From assembly GCF_023053635.1 (NCBI RefSeq), contig NC_086171.1, positions 18,680,006 through 18,744,005 of the forward strand: a stretch of DNA of 64,000 nucleotides, written 5' to 3'. The position numbers and the translations under genes were made by a program. Positions within the stretch are counted from its first letter, which is position 1, and the number at the start of each line of letters is the position of its first letter. Positions 11,267 to 23,400 of this stretch are shown here, one piece after another. This DNA is from Elgaria multicarinata webbii (taxonomy: Eukaryota; Chordata; Lepidosauria; Squamata; Anguidae). The notes below the pieces were generated by a model. That model was not told the DNA's origin and ran no database searches. It worked only from the letters and a program-made list of their open reading frames with translations.

Positions 11267-11274
11267 TCACATGA
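11267..11274 (+). promoter_or_regulatory. M-box (MITF/TFE-type E-box) upstream of GPNMB
   Basis: TCACATGA is the M-box form bound by MITF and related TFE factors. It lies 147 bp upstream of the GPNMB ATG. A second near-match, GCACATGA, is at 11194-11201. GPNMB is an established MITF/TFE3 target in pigment cells, macrophages and osteoclasts, so a functional site here is plausible. Binding is inferred, not shown. Confidence 0.55.
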
Positions 11275-11420
11275 TGAGCCCCAGGTCCTTAATTTAATCA
11301 GAGAGGAGGAGAGCAGCAGGGAAGCATTTTTCCCAGTTCTAGTCTGAAGAGGTTCGGAGAAACAGCAAGTGAACCTGTACAAGTTCTGTGATCCGGGTGT
11401 CCAGCTGTATCTGTGCAATC

Positions 11421-11499
11421 ATGAAGTGGGCTTGCCTCTGCCTCCTCCTCGGGTACCTGCTCATGGCTGAAGGAGTTCTATCTGCTGTGGCCACCAAAC
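11421..11499 (+). CDS. GPNMB: GPNMB coding exon 1
   Basis: Start codon and signal peptide: MKWACLCLLLGYLLMAEG, then a small-residue cleavage region. Ends at a GTGAGT donor, phase 1. The ATG context 'caatcATGa' is moderate. No earlier in-frame ATG joins this exon. Where transcription starts was not determined. Confidence 0.9.
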
Positions 11500-14400
11500 G
11501 TGAGTGCCTGGCTCCCCCCTCTTTATCCCCTCACTGAAAGAATTTGCCATGGGATTGACAACTCTAGTCAGGGGGGCAAAATGTGGCCTTCACAGGTGCC
11601 TTTAAACATCTATAGAAACCAGCAAGTGAAGCATGGAAGTCAGTTGAAGTATGCAGCTCAAGGTGTTGCTAATGGCACAGGAAGTTAGCTATTCTGATCT
11701 TTAGAGAAGGAGTAATGAGAGCAATTGTAATGTGTTTGTTCTAGACTTGGGCTGCAAGCCCATAAACACTTACATGGGAGTAAGTCTCATTAAGGTTGAT
11801 GGGACACACTTATGGATAGACATGTATAGAAGAGCCAGTGTGGTGTAGTGGCTAAAGTGTTGGACTGGGAATTGGGAGATTTGGGTTCTAGTCCCCACTT
11901 GGCAATGGAAACCCACTGGGTGACTTTGGGCCAGTCACAGACTCTCAGCCCAACTCACCTCACAGGGTTGTTGTGAGGATAAAATGGAGAGAAGGATTGG
12001 GTTCCTTAGAGGGAGGAAAAGCGAAATATAAATGTAATAAATAAATAAATTCTTCGGGTGAAACTCATTGGGTCAAGATCAGTTACCTTTGAATACCCCT
12101 TGACCATCCTATTATTCCAGGTGCCAGGTGGAATTTTCCATCCCTTGCAGTGCTTATTTATAGATGATTCTATTGTGTATTAGTGATTTTGAGTTATAGA
12201 ACAAGGGAGGGGTGAGAATTTAATCCTTCTGAATTAAGTGCATGGTCCGTGTGTATGAGATGTGAAAATGTCTTTATTTCTGAAGCTGCACACACTAGAT
12301 TTCCAAAAGATGGCACAAGACTGGATCTGTAATGGCACCTAGGAATAGCTGGAGGGAGACATCTCACCTATACGCTGCTCCCGTCTCCTCTACACGGCCT
12401 GAGATAGATGGAAACCATGCTTTGTTTAGTACCCTTATTGCCTCCTGCAGGGATGACTCTCATCTCATAGGAACACAGGGTGCTGCCTCATACTGAGTTA
12501 GACCCTTGGTCTATCTAGCCCAGTATTGTCGGCACTGACTGGCAGAGGCTCTCCAGGGTTTCAGGCTGGAATTCCTCCCGCCCTACTTCGAGATGCCAGG
12601 GATTGAACCTGGAACCTCTTGCAAGCCAACCATAAAGTGGTGGTACCATCTTTGTTTCTTGGCAGGGCTCTGGTGCCCCCTCCCTCATCCTTAGGAGCAA
12701 ATTGAGCATTACATTCTTATGCTGGTAAAAATGCACCAACAGCCTTTATATATTTTCGTTCAAAGTCAGGCCACTTTAGGAAGTGGGAATTTTTGAGTTG
12801 GGAAAGGAGCAAGGCACTGCCCCGCCTCTCCACTCTATGTTTAAATGAGTTTTGTTTGTTAATCTTCTCAAGGCTCAGAAAGACCCTCAAGTCTCCACTT
12901 CATTCCATTTTTCCTTTATTTTACACACGGAGAGAAGACTTCGTTATTTCCTCCCCCCCATGATAGTTTTAAAAGCGTTATTGCAAAATACATTCATAGA
13001 GTCAAATAATGGGATTTCGGAGTTCTTGTATTTACTGGCACCAAAGATCACTTCTTACAATGAAACTGTTAATCCTCTCATCTGACCCACTGGAAGAATG
13101 CCTAAGAAAAAACCCTTTAAAGACTTGTGGTTTTAATTGAAATGCAAGGCACTTCATAAAGCGACCACATTTGTGTCAATCTCAACAACAAGAGAAGAGT
13201 GCCTAAGAAAGTGTTCTCTCTCTCTCTCTCTCCCCCACCCCACCCCACCCCCGATTATGAAAGGCAGCATTAAAATAAAAACATGCAACGAAGCAAGCAT
13301 AAATTGCTACCAGATGAACTTTGTTCATCAAAACATCCAATACAAGAATGGATAGTTAGCGGAAATTGCCAGTTTTGACTCTATGCAATGTACAGAAGAT
13401 CATATTCTTTTATTCTGATAATGTTTACATAGAATAATCATCATTCCCTCGCCCTGTACTCAGCGGCACTAATGCGGGTTACAAACTATGAGCTTGCATT
13501 TAAAGGCTGGTTTTTAAAAAATGAATACATCGTGTTTTCACTTCCCTTGAATTCACCTGGCTTTGAGAACAACCTATTGTGACTAGTGAGCTTGTCATTC
13601 ACACCTGTAGGCTGCAACCCAAAGCACACTTACTATAAGTTTAATTGATTGACACTTACTATATAAAATACTTAGAATGCTGAGAGTGTTTTCTTTTCTT
13701 TCTGGTCTCACATGTTTGCACCAACTATATGTGCTGCCTCTGGAAAGGAAATTGCTAGCTAAAGAGCTCTTTGTGTTTGTTAGACGTGGCTTTAGCTCAG
13801 GGAAATATTTCTGAGGTCTTGAGTGCACTCATTCTGCACAACTGAGGGCCAAACCCCACACAGCATTAAGCAGTTGGTTTAATGGCCCTTGTGTGCTTGG
13901 TTTTTGTTTACTAAATGCAGTCACGGGGAGGGGTGGAGTTCTCTGAATTCCTCAAAGCTCAGTTCTCCTCATTTGCATTCCTGAACCTGAGCATCCTTCC
14001 TCCCCACCAGGAAAAATTCACATTTTAGAATGGGAAAAATTCACATTTTAGATTAGGAAAAATGCACATTTCTTAAAATGTGCACTCCCCCCCCCCCATT
14101 CAGCAAAGCATGGGAAATGCCACCCTACATGCATACTTTTTGAATCCTGGAGAAATATGCAAAAAGGAGGGAGAACACACAGACTTCAAAACACCTTTAA
14201 AATTATATACAATTAAAAAAAATCTAAAGGTTCATAGAATGGTGAGGCAGCATGAGCAGGAGACAGACAGACATAGCCATCGTATGATGCATTGATGGCC
14301 ACTGTATTTTATGTACCGTACACCAGACTTCTTGTACCTGGTGCCCTCCAGATAGGTTGGACTGCAGCTCCCATCATTCTCAGTCAGCATTCTGGTTGGG

Positions 14401-17400
14401 GATAATGGGAGTTGCAATCCAACCTATCTGGAGGGCACCAGATTGGGGAAGGGTGGAGTACAGCTTTAGAAATTCAGTGACAATTGGCTCCATTCACACT
14501 TTACAAGTATGTTCTTCCTGCATCACAATGTACAATTAACGCAGGCTCTTGAATTATTTTGCCATCTCATGGAACATGACAGAAGAGTAACTCTTAATGT
14601 GACACGCATATGAAGTGTGAAAGGGTTTCTCAGTGCTTTGCCTTGCACCAAGTACATGAAGCAGGAACAGCCAAACAGATCCTGTTTCTTTCCTGGGGCA
14701 GGAGGGGACAGAAAAATTGGTCAGTCTGGAACACTGTTGTTTTGGTAGCGCTTCCTCCAGTGGACGCCGGCGGGTCTGATGTCAGTAGGGTGGTGAATCC
14801 TGTCTGAGCTATCCAAGGAACTATCCTTTAGGGTTCGGACTGAAACCCAGACTGGATTCACTGCCCCACTGACATCAGAGCCACCAACCTCCACTGGCCA
14901 AAGTTCCAAAACCCTCGGTGGTGGTTGGGTGTATCTATAACCAAATATTGTGCTGAATCTTGTACGTGTGGATTCTGATATCAGTTAACTATCAACTATC
15001 ACCCAAACAATCGCTGTTAAGAGCTTTTACTACTCACACTGGAAATGGCAGGATGGCCACAAGGAAGTCTTGCAGAACGTCTGGTCGCTGTTTGGCTTGA
15101 CTTGCGATATCAGAAGCAACAAACTAGGAAGGTCCTAGAAACTTCAGTTAGAGAAACAAATAGCAAGAGAAAATCCAACATCCATAAATGAGAACCATAC
15201 TTTGAGTGTTTATGACCTCCTTAAAAGTGCTGCCATACTAGATATGAAAAACACACAGCACCCAAACCTCCAGCCAGTGTGCCTTCGGAAACAAGCCCCA
15301 AATCCTAAAATTAGTCAAGTGTGTCTTGGGTCAGATGTACAAAAGACTGCAGACCCTCCAGTTCTCTGTACATGTCAAGCCAAGGTTACAGTAAAAGCTT
15401 GTGCCTCTCGGTATTAATCCGAGTTGTCACAATATATCCTATGATTTCACTCATCCAAACTATGCAACGTTTGTTGTGGTGTGGGCTACACTCACCAAAC
15501 ATTCATTAGTTAAACCTCTTAATAGAATTCCCACAATGTGCTTTCAATTAGCTAGCTGTAGTTGATTTACACGGAACTGTGGTTCATTTACAATCGAAAA
15601 GGATTTTAAACTGTCCCTGAGAATGCTATGATGAGGAAATGAAGGATTGGAGAATGTTCATTCATGTGCCTCTAATTTACAAAAATCCTTTTGTAGCTTC
15701 TGAACATGCCACAAGCAAAGGGAAAACATCAAAGAATCATAGCGCAGACATGTAATTTCTCTGCAGTAATATTGCAAAACGTTACATTCGCCGTTTAGGG
15801 TATGCAAAGCAGACAAAAGGTTCATGGTTACTCCTGGCACATTGTTAATTTTTCTTTCTAGAATTTCGAGATGTGATGAGACGAGGAAGAGTTTCTTCTC
15901 ACAACAAGTTCCATGGCAGGCTAAATAGCTGGTCTTCTGACCACAATAACTGGAATGACAAACTTTACCCTTACTGGGAAGAAGGAGACCCCAGATGGAA
16001 AGACTGCTGGAAAGGTACGGTTTTATGCGGAGTGTGAAACAAGAAAGATCAATTAAGCTCAACCACATAAAACCCAAGTTGGCCTTATAATCATGCATTA
16101 AGCAACTTTGGTTATGAAATGTATTTGTTATATCTGTTTTTTTCTTATTGTACTGAATTTCAATATAAATAATTAAAATGAAATGTACTTTAAAAAAAAA
16201 AGGAAATGACCTGTTCCATGTTACAGGTTTGTTTTAAAGATCACTAACGAGTTTTGAGAAACTGCTGTAAAACAGGAGTGGACAGACTTCAGGGTTGCAG
16301 GATCTGCTTTGTTTTTATTAAAATCCCAGGATCTATCAGCAAAGCCAGCAATACACTTAGAATGGAAGAATTCTGAATCCAGGAATTTGTTTCAAGTGTC
16401 AGAACTGAATGAAGCTGATGGTCCTTCCACGCACAAATCCACTCCTGGTTACCTTTCCTCCTGAGTATTTCTTTATTTCAGTCCACAGAGCATAATTTAG
16501 GGATGGGGTAGGGCAGTAGAAGCTGGAGGTCCAATGTCAGTGGGGCAGTGAATTCACTCTGGGTTTCAGTCAGAACTAGTCAGAACTCTTTGCACCTTAG
16601 ATAGCTCCTTTCGAGCTCTGACTGATTCTGACTGAAACCCAGAGCGGATTCGCTGCCCCGCTGGCATCGGAGCCACCAGCCTCCAGTGCAGAGATCAAAG
16701 TGGCAGTGGGGCAGATGCCATGGGCTTACATGGCCCCTCACACACTGGCCCTTTGTTGGCCTAAAAAGGCACATTCAGCACTATGTCTCCTCCTCAACAT
16801 TGCTGTGCATAAAGCCCCACCCGGACCCCAGCTGCTGGATCACTTTTCAGGCATGGACCAAGAATCTGAAGAGACACATCCCCATGGCTCTAAGAGGACA
16901 ACATGGCCTGTTTTGGTACACATAAAATCCCTGCAGTAATAATCCCTTGCTGGATGGTTTAGCATGAGCTCATTCTCCCACTCTTTGCACCTTGGATAGC
17001 TCCTTTACAGCTCTGACTAACATTCAGACATTGGAGCCGCCAGTTTCCCCTGGGGTGGAGGGTGGAGAATTGCTCTTGTGAGCCAGAAATCCTTGCTGAT
17101 CTTTTGCAAATGAGCCAGAGATCTATGATGATGATGATGATATTTATTTGTATCATGCCTTTTGCCCAATGCTGGGCCTCGAGGCGACCTTACAAAGTTT
17201 TAAACATACATTTGGGGGGGGGGGAGGAAAACAACAACAACAACAACAAAACATAAACATACCAGTAGATCCAGATCTACCTTGTGCCCACCCCTGCTGT
17301 ATAATGCATCGGGTGATTGTGTGGATAAAATGAGGTGTGCGTGTTTGTGTGGGACCTTGTACAACATCTTGAGCTCCTTGGAGCAAACAAACAAACATGA

Positions 17401-20384
17401 TCTGAACTTTTTCAGGGGGAAGAGTAATGGCCAATTTGACCAGTGACAGCCCAACTCTGATAGGAGCCAATGTGACCTTTCGTGTGAGCCTGATGTTTCC
17501 CAGATGTCAGAGAGAAGACAATGACTGCAATATAGTATATGATAGGAACTGCATAAATGGTAAGTAACAGCTCTGGCTGCACTTTTGCCTAAGTGCACTT
17601 CCTACCTCCATGTTCACCCAACATGAGACTTGACGTGCTTCCAGATGAGGCATTTAGTGTGCCACCGCCCTGCCTCACTCATGAACAGTGATGTAGAAGT
17701 AAATTTTGAAGTGCAGGCGCTCATCGTGACAGTCCTCATAGCTACACCTAGGTATGTCGTGGGCCCCCAACTGCATCCGGGAGTCCACGCCCACCCCCTT
17801 GGACCCAGTTTGATGAGCCACAGTGTGTTCACCAACCCACTCTTCAAGCGCACTGTGGTTCGGCGACTTCCTGGCAGCCACCCATCCTTTTTCAGAGCCT
17901 CCATTGTGCGCAACAAGGGCAGCTCCGGAAATTGTGTATTTCCCAAATTCCCGTTTATGCCTTTAAGCTTGTGTTAATGGGGCCTTCACGGCTGCCACTT
18001 ATGCAACTTGGGAAATGCACAATTTCCCAAGCTGCCATTGTTGCATAGAATGGAGGCTCCAGGCAAGGGTGGGTGGTCCCACAGCGCGCCTGTCTATGGT
18101 GCCTTACCAGGTTAACCAACACCTCACAACAAACAGGAGTGATTCTGTGATACATACATATCATCAAATAGCCTGTATAGGAATTGTGTCTATTTCTTCT
18201 TAGAAGAAACGGGGCTGGTCAGGTTACATTGCCCGGTTCATAGGCAGATTTTATCTTGAAGTCTTGCTACCATAAAATTACCATTGCCTTGCATTCTGGA
18301 GTGTGGGGAAATGTGAGTAGTAAATGGATTTAAATTACTCCAGCAATTTCTAAAAAGCAACCTGATGATTTAAATTTATTAGACATATTGTTTTAGTGGG
18401 ATGTGCAATCAGGGACTGTTCTTCCGTGACTGAAGTTAGCAGGGATATTTGAAATGACTGAGGCTACCATTCATAAGAGGCCTCCTCTTCCCAGGCCTCT
18501 TCAAAAATAACGTAAGTGGCACAAAACAGCACATCAGTGCTCTGCAAATTGCATTATTTACAATTGAGCTTCTGTAATTGAGGTGTCTTCCCTGTAGATT
18601 TCCTGTAAACTGGAACTTGGATAATATCCATATATTTATTTCAGACTTTATATTCCTGATGTAGTAGAGGCATGTATTTCATTTACAGTTTCTTACATGA
18701 TTTATAGGATACCTATGATGATGTGTTTGCTGGCAGTGGCTCATGGGATATTTCCATTAGTAACCAATGAGAAGATTTGCTTAATTGTAATTCTGGTCAT
18801 CTTGAAGTTTTTACTTTGCAAAGCTCCATGGGAGTTTTGTGACATCCGATGTCAAGTAGCTGTTTTGGCCCATACATATGTGCAGCGTAATTCTGTGAAT
18901 ATACAGAAGTAAATCCTCAGGGAGCAGAGCAAGGTGGCTGTCTCAAGCAGCTGGTTTTGAGGGTCATGTAACAGCAGCCCATTTTTAGTTATTGCTATGC
19001 TTTATTGCCACAGAAGGCGAGGGGGGTTGTGGGATTTTCTGCCTCAGGTGCCAAAGAAACCTAGCCTGCCTTAGGTACTATGGCCACAGCTAGACCTAAG
19101 GTTTATCCTGCGAACATCCAGAGTTCGCCCCTGCCTGAGCACTGGATCCCCTGTGTGTCACCTAGATGAACAGGTTTCACCCCTGGAAGATCCAGGGATA
19201 AACCTTCAGTCTAGCTATGGCCTCAGTGTCTTGACTTGGGCTCCGTTCATTTGTTTGAGCCATTTGCTGCTCTGCCTCTGGCAACATAGAGTCTTAGCCA
19301 GTCCTATAAGCCCCAATACTTACTCCTAGTAACTATGTTTAGAATTGAAGTCTTAATGGACTTGATTTATCTTGAAAGGCCTGATATGTCCCTCCCTCCC
19401 TCCCTCCCTCCCTCCCTCTCTCTCTCTCTCTAGGTTCTTCAGATTATTCAAACCTTCCTGACCAGTATGTTTACAACTGGACTGCATGGATTGATGATTG
19501 TGGCTGGCCAAATTGCACACATAACAACAGCCACAATGTGTTCCCAGATGGGAGACCTTTTCCCCGTGGTCATGACTGGAGGAGAAGAAACTTTATCTAT
19601 GTGTTTCACACTCTCGGTTGGTTCCGGCTTCATATTGTTCTTTTATAATTCATTTGTTAAGAACTTAAAAAAGAAGAAGCATAAAGTGCTTTGCAGGAGT
19701 CCATACTGCCTACTACTAAGGATTCTATGAGATAAACTTAGCAGCCATTATATAAGAGAACTGCTCTGAGAATACAGAAGCTATTTTATTGACTTCTCTT
19801 GGGTTTGGACATCAAACATATAACCCTCCCCTCGCAAATGCATGGCACTCCCAATTTAATAAAGTATGCTTATAGAAGAACAGCTCAAAATGACAACCAC
19901 TTTGAACAACTTTGGAGGAGTAGGATATATATTTATCACATAAAAAGTTAAACATACAACTTTACACCAAAGCTCACGTGGTACATTCTATTATGAAATA
20001 TTTCTAGTCTACTAATATGCCTATTTTAACCATTATGCCAGTGCAATCTCCCCCGATTTGGTTCCTTCCAGATGCACTGTACTACAGATCCCATAAGTCA
20101 TGTTGGCTTGGGTGGTGGGAGTTGTAGGAGGGCACCCATTTGGAGGGCACCCAGTTGGGCAGGGATGATGTAGAGGGAGCTGCCTTATACCAGGTCAGAC
20201 CATTAGTCCATCTAGCATAGGATTGTTCTCCACTCTTCAGGGTTTGGGGCAGGATTCCTTCCGAGCCCCACCTGGAGATGCTAGGACTGAACCTGTGGCC
20301 TCCTGCATGCAAAGCAGGTTCTCTGCCACTGAGCTAGCTCCACACCTAAATGTTTGGCTCTCAGGCAGCAGTTTTTCCTAGACC

Positions 20385-20429
<45 letters not shown>

Positions 20430-23400
20430 TTTAGCGCCATCAATGTACATGTTGCTGTACAGAGTAAAACAATAAAATAGCAAGACCCTGCCGCATAGGC
20501 TTACATTCTAATAAAATCATAATAAAACAATAAGAAGGGGAAGAGAATGCACCAAACAGGCACAGGGTAGAGTAAAACTAACAGTATAAAAGTCAGAACA
20601 AAATCAAGTTTTAAAAGCTTTAGGAAAAAGAAAAGTTTTTAGCTGAGCTTTAAAAGCTGCGATTGAACTTGTAGTTATTATTTATTATTATTTACTTGTA
20701 GTTATTATTATTATTTGCAGTCCTTTTACCTAGACTGACCATGGGACTTTCTGCATGCATAGCATGTGCTCTACCACAGAGATATGGCCCCTTCCCTTAG
20801 TTTTCTATTGCACAACCATTGCTGGTGTCACAGAAGCCTCAAACCAGTCAGGAAGCTAGAGGAAGATTCTATTGTCTCTCGCCGAGAAGAACTGAACAGA
20901 CAGGAAACTCCCAACTCCACCCAGATGCAAGTCAGTGCAGTCCCATCTAGTGGCTAAACCATATAATAACACTATCCACACAGATAGTGTGGATAGTGGT
21001 AAACATTGGTTTACCACTATCCACTGGTAAACCAATGTTCTGGGTTTTACTATAAGGTATCAGGAGGTACCTGTTAGAATTCGTCATTGCTTAACTGAAT
21101 TATATACCATCCAAGGGCTCTTCTAAATGCAAGTGAATAGAGCATTGGACTTTGACCAGGAAAAATAGAACCTGGGTTCAAATTCTTGTTCACCGTGAAC
21201 TTAACTGGGTAAGTGACCCAGTTGCTTGGGCTGGTTTCTATCTCTCAGCCTAAAGTACCCCACAGAGTTGTTGTGGAAGTCAAATGACAGCACTGATCTT
21301 TTTATAAGAAGGACTAGATAAATATGTAATATATTTTATAATTGCTTTTGACATGGTATTTATTTATTTTGTACTTTTGGTAATGGGTGAGTTGTTAAGC
21401 TGCTTGAGATTGGGCATCCATTTTCAAAAAAGAGAATCCCACAGCAGTGCCATCTTTTTCATTTCTTTCTCTCTTCGCAGGCCAGTATTATCAAAGGACA
21501 GGAGGTTCTTCAGCAAGTGTGTCCATTAACACAATAAATATCACGCTTGGCAAACAAATTATGGAAGTGTCAGTCTACAGAAGGGGTTATCGATCATATG
21601 TACCAGTAACTTCAGCAAGTGTGGTTTATGTTGTAACAGGTGAGTGTCCTAGGCTAAATAAATATTTTAGCAAATTTGGTCTGTTTACATTAGGGAAGTT
21701 GGCAGAATCACTCAATCTGTCAGATCCTCACAAAAGTAGTAGCCAAACAAGTGTTAAAGAAACAGTGAATTCCTTTAATGCTGCAGGACATAAACACAGC
21801 CATCTTACCAGAGTCCATGGATCAGAGTCCTTTGTGAGCCCAAGTTCAAGTAAACCCAAATAATCCAAGCAGAAACAGGTCTTGAAGAGCGTCATCACAC
21901 GGAGGAAAATCGCTTTTGCTTACTGTCACTTCTCTGCCCACATGTTTGTCCCTCATTACTTCCTCTTTCAAAAGAGGAAGTAAACAATTTGCATGTGGCC
22001 CATTCAGTGGACCGTTTTGATCCCGCTGCTTCTCCTGCACACAGCCAGAGATAGCGGTAACTTATTTATTTATTACATTTTTTATACTGCCCAATAGCTG
22101 AAGCTCTCTGGGTGGTTCACAAAAACTTCCATCTTTAAATATAAGTCGGACTTACTGGGTTTTTTTTTGTGGCACGAGAAAGGCTAGAAAGGGTGGGAGG
22201 CATGAGACGTCATGAGAGAGACCCGCGAAAATCCATGAGTGCTCAGCAATGAGCGTGCAATAAAACGCTCATCTGATGGAGCACAAAATCCAGCAATATA
22301 TCCAAGACACGGTCTCAAGGCATGGGATTCAAGCCATGCAATAGTTCAGGGTTCAAGGGTGGTCCAAGCAAAGGAGCATCCAGAATCAGCAACGTTGTAC
22401 TGACAAACCTCTTTTGCCTACGCACCAGCTTTTATGCAGGGGTGGGGTGACTAGAGTTCTTCACTTGTTAATCCAGCCCTACAGGAAACAGTAGCCTGGA
22501 GATGAAAACTCCACCTGGTAGTTATGCTTAAACTCGCCTTACCCACAAGTTCTTCTCAGCAACTCCTCCCCTAGGACATTTTTCACCAATTTCCATACAC
22601 ACATCAACAATCCTGGTGTATGTGTGTAGAGTGGGGATGACATGGATGAAAGCTTTGTGACGGAGAGTTGGAAGGCAAATGAGAAAGCCCCCTGCATAGC
22701 AATGCTACACTGCAAATGCCCCCCCCCTAGCCCTGCTCCCATACTGCATTAAGTTTTCACCAGTAAGCACAGGTTGTGAAGTTCCATTAAGGTTAGCCCT
22801 ACCATTACATAGAATGAAGCAGCTACTGCGGTATCATTCAAAGGCAGCTAATTGTCAGTTCTTTAATTTATATCGTTCATTTTTACTACCAAGGAGAGGG
22901 AATTCTGGGGGTTTCTGCCAGGCTTGTCCTAAATGTGAAAGATCCATATGACAATGATTTTGTTACATCCATGTTTTGTTTTGTATTTGTCCTAAGGGTA
23001 TGACATTATCTGTCACAGTGTCATTCTTTTGTTTTGGCTTTATTTTATATATAGATAAAATCCCCTTCTATGTGAACATATCCCAGAAAAATGATCGCAA
23101 TGCCTCAGACCATATCTTCATCAAAGATATCCCTATCACGTTTGATGTCCAGCTTCACGATCCCTCCAACTACCTGAACCACTCTTTTATTTCCTACCAC
23201 TGGAACTATGGAGATGGCAGTGGTTCATTCGTTTCCAACAGTTCCACTTCAATGCACACGTATGCTCTCCTGGGAAATTTCAGTTTTGATCTGTCTGTTG
23301 AAGCTTTTATACCTGTACCTTGTGGGCCAGTGACGTCACCACCACCACGACCAGGTAAGAGTCTGAAGCTCAAGTCAATGAATGGTTTATTTAAGCATGT

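Larger units (their letters stand above)
11500..15861 (+). other. GPNMB: GPNMB intron 1
   Basis: Holds a Sauria-type SINE (11832), a tRNA-derived SINE (12465), a TC microsatellite (13215), a foldback repeat (14335) and a CAGTGGAGGCTGG MITE (14758). At 11752-11815 is a short copy of the very common 'acttacatgggagtaag' repeat. No exon was recognised; the rest looks unique. Confidence 0.8.
16015..17415 (+). other. GPNMB: GPNMB intron 2
   Basis: Mostly repeat: MITE (16514), unnamed unit (16689), partial MITE (16978) and a LINE 3' end (17127). 'cttcagggttgcaggatctg' at 16288-16380 resembles 33690-33780 ('cttccaggatctttgc', then 'gaattctgaatccagaa'), so a further low-copy repeat is shared there. 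Confidence 0.7.
17560..19433 (+). other. GPNMB: GPNMB intron 3
   Basis: 17640-18100 is moderately GC-rich with inverted pairs ('cttgggaaatgcacaatttc' against 'gaaattgtgtatttccca'), so it is probably an old DNA element. A foldback repeat lies at 19082. The intron ends in a CCCT/CT microsatellite that serves as polypyrimidine tract. Confidence 0.65.
19617..21480 (+). other. GPNMB: GPNMB intron 4
   Basis: Holds a foldback repeat (20055), a tRNA-derived SINE (20168), a LINE 3' end with TTA microsatellite (20384), a SINE fragment ending in 'ctctaccacaga' near 20780 and an old SINE (21130). At 20970-21045 a short hairpin ('tggtaaaccaatgtt') is present. Confidence 0.75.

Noticed and set aside
15658-16098. 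146-codon minus-strand ORF overlapping GPNMB exon 2
   Set aside because: It lies antisense to a firmly identified exon, has no recognisable motif and runs into introns on both sides.
17153-17598. Minus-strand ORFs of 105 and 132 codons
   Set aside because: Antisense to GPNMB exon 3 and a simple-repeat tract; the poly-Cys and poly-Val runs come from GTT/TGT microsatellite sequence.
22976-23054. Upstream extension of GPNMB exon 6 (hydrophobic 'FFCFGFILYI')
   Set aside because: Exon 5 joins in phase only at 23055; the hydrophobic codons are the pyrimidine-rich intron end.
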